Origin: Mimachlamys varia | Lineage: Eukaryota > Mollusca > Bivalvia > Pectinida > Pectinidae | Direction of reading: 5' to 3' | Assembly (NCBI GenBank): GCA_947623455.1 | Contig: OX392535.1 | Coordinates: forward strand, 38,464,688 to 38,528,687 | DNA length: 64,000 nt | Part shown: positions 57,375-64,000 of the stretch, piece after piece | Position numbering within the stretch: the stretch's first letter is position 1 | How the letters are laid out: every line of letters begins with the position of its first letter | Made by a program: the position numbers and the translations under genes | The notes under the pieces: model-generated | What the model was told of the DNA's origin: nothing | The model's input: only the letters and a program-made list of their open reading frames with translations | The model's database searches: none

Positions 57375-60300
57375 GTAAGTAAGTACACGGTAAATAAGTA
57401 AACATGGTAATTAAGTAAACATGGTAAGTAAGTAATCATGGTAAGTAAACCTGGTAAGTAAGTAAACACGGTAAGTAAGTAAACCTGGTAAGTAAGTAAA
57501 CACGGTAAGTAAGTAAACATGGTAAGTAAGTAAACACGGTAAGTAAGTAAACCTGGTAAGTAAGTAAACATGGTAAGTAAGTAAACATGGTAATTAAGTA
57601 AACATGGTAAGTAAGTAATCATGGTAAGTAAACACGGTAAGTAAGTAAACCTGGTAATTAAGTAAACATGGTAAGTAAGTAATCATGGTAAGTAAACACG
57701 GTAAGTAAGTAAACCTGGTAAGTAAGTAAACATGGTAATTAAGTAAACCTGGTAAGTAAGTAATCATGGTAAGTAAACACGGTAAGTAAGTAAACCTGGT
57801 AAGTAAGTAAACCTGGTAAGTAAGTAAACCTGGTAAGTAAGTAAACACGGTAAGTAAGTAAACATGGTAAGTAAGTAAACCTGGTTAGTAAGTAAACATG
57901 GTAAGTAAGTAAACATGGTAATTAAGTAAACATGGTAAGTAAGTAATCGTGGCAAGTAAACCTGGTAAGTAAGTAAACCTGGTAAGTAAGTAAACACGGT
58001 AAGTAAGTAAACACGGTAAGCAAGTAAACATGGTAAGTAAGTAAACACGGTAAGTAAGTAAACATGGTAAGTAAGTAAACATGGTCAGTAAGTAAACCTG
58101 GTAAGTAAGTAAACATGGTAATTAAGTAAACCTGGTAAGTAAGTAAACATGGCTAATAAGTAAACCTGGTAAGTAAGTAAACACGGTAAGTAAGTAAACA
58201 TGGTAAGTAAGTAAACATGGTAAGTAAGTAATCATGGTAAGTTAACCTGGTAAGTAAGTAAACACGGTAAGTAAGTAAACCTGGTAAGTAAGTAAACACG
58301 GTAAGTAAGTAAACATGGTAATTAAGTAAACATGGTAAGTAAGTAATCATGGTAAGTAAACATGGTAATTAAGTAAACCTGGTAAGTAAGTAAACCTGGT
58401 AAGTAAGTTAACCTGGTAAGTAAGTAAACATGGTAAGTAAGTAAACATGGTAGTAAATAAACCTGGTAAGTAAGTAAACATCGTAATTAAGTAAACACGG
58501 TAAGTAAGTAAACATGGTAAGTAAGTAAACATGGTAAGTAAGTAAACATGGTAAGTAAACATGGTAAGTAGGTAAACCTGGTAAGTAAACATGGTAAGTA
58601 AGTAAACCTGGTAAGTAGGTAAACACGGTAAGTAAATAATCATGGTAAGTAAGTAAACCTGGTAAGTAGGTAAACCTGGTAAGTAAGTAAACACGGTAAG
58701 TAAATAATCATGGTAAGTAAACATGGTAAGTAAGTAAACCTGGTAAGTAGGTAAACCTGGTAAGTAAGTAAACCTGGTAAGTAAGTAAACACGGTAAGTA
58801 AGTAAACATGGTAAGTAGGTAAACCTGGTAAGTAAACATGGTAAGTAAGTAAACCTGGTAAGTAGGTAAACCTGGTAAGTAAGTAAACCTGGTAAGTTAG
58901 AAAACCTGGTAAGTAAGTAAACATGGTAAGTAAGTAAACCTGGTAAGTAAGTAAACACGGTAAGTAAGTAAACATGGTAAGTAAGTAAACATGGTAAGTA
59001 AGTAAACATGGTAAGTAAACATGGTAAGTAGGTAAACCTGGTAAGTAGGTAAACCTGGTAAGTAAGTAAACCTGGTAAGTAAGTAAACACGGTAAGTAAG
59101 TAAACATGGTAAGTAAGTAAACACGGTAAGTAAGTAATCATGGTAAGTAAGTAAACATGGTAAGTAAGTAAACTTGGTAAGTAGGTAAACCTGGTAAGTA
59201 AGTAAACTTGGTAAGTAAGTAAACTTGGTAAGTAGGTAAACCTGGTAAGTAAGTAAACACGGTAAGTAAGTAAACACAGTAAGTAAGTAAACCTGGTAAG
59301 TAAGTAAACACGGTAAGTAAGTAAACACGGTAAGTAAGTAAACATGGTAAGTAAGTAAACACGGTAAGTAAGTAAACATGGTAAGTAAGTAAACATGGTA
59401 AGTAGGTAAACCTGGTAAGTAAACATGGTAAGTAGGTAAACCTGGTAAGTAAACATGGTAAGTAAGTAAACCTGGTAAGTAAGTAAACACGGTAAGTAAG
59501 TAATCATGGTAAGTAAGTAAACATGGTAAGTAAGTAAACTTGGTAAGTAGGTAAACCTGGTAAGTAAGTAAACACGGTAAGTAAATAATCATGGTAAGTA
59601 AACATGGTAAGTAAGTAAACATGGTAAGTAAGTAAACATGGTAAGTAAACATGGTAAGTAGGTAAACCTGGTAAGTAAACATGGTAAGTAAGTAAACCTG
59701 GTAAGTAGGTAAACACGGTAAGTAAATAATCATGGTAAGTAAACATGGTAAGTAAGTAAACCTGGTAAGTAGGTAAACCTGGTAAGTAAGTAAACACGGT
59801 AAGTAAATAATCATGGTAAGTAAACATGGTAAGTAAGTAAACCTGGTAAGTAGGTAAACCTGGTAAGTAAGTAAACCTGGTAAGTAAGTAAACACGGTAA
59901 GTAAGTAAACATGGTAAGTAGGTAAACCTGGTAAGTAAACATGGTAAGTAAGTAAACCCGGTAAGTAGGTAAACCTGGTAAGTAAGTAAACCTGGTAAGT
60001 AAGAAAACCTGGTAAGTAAGTAAACATGGTAAGTAAGTAAACCTGGTAAGTAAGTAAACACGGTAAGTAAGTAAACATGGTAAGTAAGTAAACATGGTAA
60101 GTAAGTAAACATGGTAAGTAAACATGGTAAGTAGGTAAACCTGGTAAGTAGGTAAACCTGGTAAGTAAGTAAACCTGGTAAGTAAGTAAACACGGTAAGT
60201 AAGTAAACATGGTAAGTAAGTAAACACGGTAAGTAAGTAAACACGGTAAGTAAGTAAACATGGTAAGTAAGTAAACACGGTAAGTAAGTAATCATGGTAA

Positions 60301-61575
60301 GTAAGTAAACATGGTAAGTAAGTAAACTTGGTAAGTAGGTAAACCTGGTAAGTAAGTAAACTTGGTAAGTAAGTAAACTTGGTAAGTAGGTAAACCTGGT
60401 AAGTAAGTAAACACGGTAAGTAAGTAAACACAGTAAGTAAGTAAACCTGGTAAGTAAGTAAACACGGTAAGTAAGTAAACATGGTAAGTAAGTAAACACG
60501 GTAAGTAAGTAAACATGGTAAGTAAGTAAACATGGTAAGTAGGTAAACCTGGTAAGTAAACATGGTAAGTAGGTAAACCTGGTAAGTAAACATGGTAAGT
60601 AAGTAAACCTGGTAAGTAAGTAAACACGGTAAGTAAGTAATCATGGTAAGTAAGTAAACATGGTAAGTAAGTAAACTTGGTAAGTAGGTAAACCTGGTAA
60701 GTAAGTAAACTTTGTAAGTAAGTAAACTTGGTAAGTAGGTAAACCTGGTAAGTAAGTAAACCTGGTAAGTAAGTAAACACGGTAAGTAAGTAAACACGGT
60801 AAGTAAGTAAACCTGGTAAGTAAGTAAACCTGGTAAGTAAGTAAACATGGCTAATAAGTTAACATGGTAAGTAAGTAAACACGGTAAGTAAGTAAACCTG
60901 GTAAGTAAGTAAACCTGGTAAGTAAGTAAACACGGTAAGTAAGTAAACCTGGTAAGTAAGTAAACCTGGTAAGTAAGTAAAAACGGTAAGTAAGTAAACA
61001 CGGTAAGTAAGTAAACCTGGTAAGTAAGTAAACATTAGTAAGTAAGTAAACCTGGTAAGTAAGTAAACATTAGTAAGTAAGTAAACCTGGTAAGTAAGTA
61101 AACCTGGTAAGTAAGTAAACCTGGTAAGTAAGTAAACCTGGTAAGTAAGTAAACATGGCTAATAAGTTAACATGGTAAGTAAGTAAACATGGTAAGTAAG
61201 TAAACATGGCTAGTAAGTAAACATGGTAGGTAAGTAAACCTGGTAAGTACAGTTGTAAACCTGGTAAGTAAGTAAACACGGTAAGTAAGTAAACATGGTA
61301 AGTAAGTAAACATGGTAAGTAAGTAAACATGGTTAGTAAGTAATCCTGGTAAGTAAGTAAACATGGTAAGTAAGTAAACATGGTAAGTACAGTAGTAAAC
61401 CTGGTAAGTAAGTAAACACGGTAAGTAAGTAAACATGGTAAGTAAGTAAACACGGTAAGTAAGTAAACATGGTAAGTAAGTAAACATGGTAAGTAAGTAA
61501 ACAGGGTAAGTAAGTAAACACGGTCAGTAAGTAAACACGGTAAGTAAGTAAACACGGTAAGTAAGTAAACATGAA
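57371..61575. repeat. 17-bp minisatellite made of splice-donor copies, about 250 copies
   Basis: Unit CCTGGTAAGTAAGTAAA, with CCTG, CATG or CACG variants, occasional 13-bp short units (GTAAGTAAACATG), and GTAGG, ATTAAG or ATCATG variants. It starts exactly at the exon 4 donor (CCTG|GTAAGTAAGT), so the exon-intron junction itself is the first unit. Blocks of about 1.1 kb are duplicated (58640-59060 and 59745-60165). Long open frames on the minus strand occur because the unit has no stop in that direction; the plus strand has TAA in all three frames of each full unit. Confidence 0.97.
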
Positions 61576-62121
61576 TACGTCACGACCAAATACTGAATAG
61601 TTAGTAATTATAAGTGCAAATATATAAAATGTGAATTGAAAAGTGTTTAACTTTGTAACAGCCCTTCTTTGGAATACATAGCTGACTGTAATGATTTAGA
61701 ATAGCTGTACAATTATTAAAATCATGTTTTGATGACAATTCAAACAATTATGGCAGTTGACGTTACTAAAGTAGAAGCCACATTTAAAATAAAGTGATAT
61801 GCAGTACAGTGCTAAAATTGACTTTTCATTGGACTGTATGGATGTTTTTACTCTAAGTCAATATTACGTATGACGTCATAATCATTGCGACTTCACCGTG
61901 CCTCACTGTACATTCCATACTTTATCAAGATAGATATAATGCAATTTCAGTTTTTTGCAAACAAATTTGGCCAATATGGTGATATGCCTACCTGATAGAA
62001 TCTAAAATATTGACCTCGAGCTTCGCCATCGGTCATTATTGGAATCTACAAGGTCGGTGTAACACCATATTGACCTCACCATAATTGAATCTAACAAAGG
62101 CATTTATTGCTGTACATTCAG
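61576..62121 (+). other. End of intron 4
   Basis: Non-repetitive AT-rich sequence up to the acceptor TTATTGCTGTACATTCAG; nothing else recognised. Confidence 0.6.
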
Positions 62122-62381
62122 AACTACGCCACACTTGTTGGGAGGTACACTACGTCACATGGATCCCCAGTGAAGGCATTTTTAGTACAACAAGGGCCAA
62201 CATTGGCGAGTGTGGAAAGGAGTGCCACCGACGTGATGCGTGCCAGGCGTTCACCTTCAACCTTGAGTCTGGGCAATGCCAGGGACATCCGCCTTCTTCT
62301 GTGGTGAATGCAACAGCAATTGCAACTGCTGATGCACACAACATGCTTCGTGTTTTTAAAAAGAAGGAAGATTGTGCTTAA
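62122..62381 (+). CDS. Discoidin-PAN secreted protein, terminal exon (PAN/apple-like tail)
   Basis: Acceptor GTACATTCAG|AA; entering in phase 1 it forms Glu190 with the last base of exon 4 and encodes residues 191-275 to a TAA stop at 62379-62381. Six Cys (195, 220, 224, 230, 242, 274) lie in an arrangement C..(24)..C-x3-C-x5-C-QAFTFNLESGQC, which resembles a PAN/apple module; the family usually binds protein or carbohydrate ligands outside the cell. The match is by Cys spacing and the AFTFN strand only, so the domain call is moderate while the exon call is strong. N252-A-T is a potential glycosylation site. Confidence 0.88.
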
Positions 62382-62520
62382 AGACTAGTTTTGCAAGTGT
62401 GTTTCATTTTCCATTGCTGTTAACAGTGTAATATAGTGCAATGATATTGGACTTTGTAACTTTACTGTATATCGCAGTAAGTTTAGATTATGACCTATCG
62501 CGCATTTCATTTAAATATGT

Positions 62521-63440
62521 AAGTCGTCACTGTCAGCCATTGTTGTGTTGTCTGTTATATATCGTGATGTCAGACTGGACCCACAATGCCTTGTAGACGC
62601 GTCATTGCCAGCCATTGTGGTGTTGCCTGTAATATATCTTGTTTCAGACTGGACCCACAATGCCTTGTAGACGCGTCATTGCCAGCCATTGTGGTGTTGC
62701 CTGTTATATATCTTGTTTCAGACTGGACCCACAATGCCTTGTGGACGCGTCACTGTCAGCCATTGTTGTGTTGTCTGTTATATATAGTGATGCCAGACTG
62801 GACCAACAATGACATGTAAACGCGTTATTGCCAGCCATTGTTGTGTTGTCTGTGATATACCGTGATGCCAGACTGGACCCACAATGCCTTGTAGACGCCT
62901 CACTGTCAACCATTGTTGTGTTGTCTGTTATAGATCTTGTTTCAGACTGGACCCACAATGCCTTGTAAACGCGTCATTGTCAGCCATTGTTGTGTTGCCT
63001 CTAATATATAGTGATGCCAGACTTGACCCACAATGCCTTGTAGACGCGTCATTGTCAGGCATTGTTGTGCTGTCTGTGATATACCGTGATGCAAGACCGG
63101 ACCAACAATGCCTTGTAGACGCGTCATTGTCAGCCATTGTTGTGCTGTCTGTGATATACCGTGATGCCAGACTGGACCCCCAATGCCTTGTAGACGCCTC
63201 ACTGTCAGCCATTGTTGTGTTGTCTGTTATATATCTTGTTCCAGACTGGACCCACAATGCCCTGTAGGCGCCTCACTGTCAGCCATTGTTGTGTTGTCTG
63301 TTATATATCTTGTTCCAGACTGGACCCACAATGCCTTGTAGACGCCTCACTGTCAGCCATTTTGTGTTGTCTGTTATATATCTTGTTCCAGACTGGACCC
63401 ACAATGCCTTGTAGACCCCTCACTGTCAGCCTTTTTTGGA
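62521..63440. repeat. 74-bp minisatellite, about 12 copies, in the 3'UTR
   Basis: Unit CAGACTGGACCCACAATGCC TTGTAGACGCGTCATTGTCA GCCATTGTTGTGTTGTCTGT TATATATCTTGTTC with variants (CGTGATGC, AAACGCG, GACGCCTC). Short open frames on both strands through it are by-products. Confidence 0.95.
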
Positions 63441-63466
63441 TCAGGTGTGATGGTTCATGTGTCCCA

Positions 63467-63472
63467 AATAAA
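63467..63472 (+). terminator. Polyadenylation signal AATAAA (candidate 1)
   Basis: First canonical hexamer after the stop of the discoidin-PAN gene, directly after the repeat array. Confidence 0.5.
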
Positions 63473-63626
63473 TTGTTTATCAAGTTTTCTGTAAACAGCT
63501 TTCATGCCGACACCGACTACAGCAAATGTTGTAACCTTGTAATTTTCACTGTGGTATATATATAGTCTGTTTCATTCTCCCATGTTTATAAGCAGTATAT
63601 TGCCCGTCAGTAAAAGACTGTTTCAG

Positions 63627-63632
63627 AATAAA
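63627..63632 (+). terminator. Polyadenylation signal AATAAA (candidate 2)
   Basis: Second hexamer, followed by GT/T-rich sequence (TTTGGTATGTGCATTTTTTTC), the usual downstream context, so it may be the stronger of the two. Confidence 0.5.
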
Positions 63633-63650
63633 ATCGTTTGGTATGTGCAT

Positions 63651-64000
63651 TTTTTTCTTTCTTTGATGATTATACTAGGCTAACTTAAACATCAGTCTTG
63701 CTTGCATTCCCCACTAAGCCAGATCTGTTTGATGTGCTTATATCAGTGGTATATAGTGATCCATTTTATACAACCCGGAACATGTACATATATGATTTAA
63801 ATGACTAACGTCACAGCTTGTGTTGATTTACATGGAATTTTGAGTCTGTGCATCGAACTGCAGAGAAAATTTAATCGGATGCAAACTGATGTGAATCATC
63901 TCGGCGCGTCGTCAAATCAACGTTTAACGTTACACTCATCTTCTTCTGTTACAATCCAATCAAAACGTCACATTAATTTCCAATATCACGTCCATACTCT
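63651..64000. other. Intergenic end of window
   Basis: No feature recognised. Confidence 0.4.

Larger units (their letters stand above)
62382..63650 (+). other. 3'UTR of the discoidin-PAN gene
   Basis: No canonical AATAAA occurs before the 74-bp repeat array; the first ones are at 63467-63472 and 63627-63632. The transcript therefore most likely runs through the array and ends after one of these. Exact cleavage sites are not visible from sequence. Confidence 0.6.

Noticed and set aside
58347..61001. Minus-strand frames of up to 454 codons in the 17-bp array
   Set aside because: They come from the reverse complement of a unit without stops; several overlapping frames are open, and the array is the intron of a plus-strand gene.

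Overview
This is eukaryotic, AT-rich, intron-rich and very repeat-dense DNA. Protein similarity, tRNA-derived SINEs and many small palindromic elements point to a lophotrochozoan animal, most likely a bivalve mollusc; I cannot name the species. Two real genes are visible, and both are multi-exon.

Gene 1 (minus strand, 14917 down to beyond base 1) is a membrane-anchored copper amine oxidase. One large exon (12845-14917) holds the anchor, catalytic Asp, topaquinone Tyr and two copper His. A 12.5-kb intron follows, and a C-terminal exon (1-300) brings the third copper His and runs off the window edge. The intron holds 51-bp and 33-bp minisatellites, several interspersed repeats and a reverse-transcriptase fragment.

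Gene 2 (plus strand, 42890-62381) has five short exons that I assembled by hand: 42890-42998, 43689-43849, 53454-53600, 57224-57374 and 62122-62381. All phases match and give a 275-residue predicted secreted protein: signal peptide, one complete F5/8 type C (discoidin) domain, then a Cys-rich PAN/apple-like tail. Intron 2 holds a 42-bp minisatellite and a dead LINE split by a 2.9-kb TIR element. Intron 3 holds a large imperfect palindrome. Intron 4 opens directly into about 4.2 kb of a 17-bp minisatellite whose unit is a copy of the exon 4 splice donor. The 3'UTR carries a 74-bp minisatellite.

Between the genes (15-42 kb) lies a graveyard of mobile DNA. It includes three recurrent interspersed families (called A, B and C here), tRNA-derived SINEs, a 4,300-bp element flanked by TTAA inside a family A copy, a pogo/Tc1-like MITE, and a 4.1-kb G-rich minisatellite (29.3-33.4 kb) with no stop in any plus-strand frame.

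The most novel items are: (i) the minisatellite grown out of a functional 5' splice site; (ii) two families of tiny hairpins (22-34 bp), each insertion flanked by 7-8-bp target-site duplications, which look like extremely short mobile elements; (iii) the 4.3-kb and 2.9-kb TIR elements without visible transposase, whose insertion sites can be read exactly because they interrupt recognisable repeats. All long repetitive open frames in the minisatellites are artefacts of unit composition, not genes.
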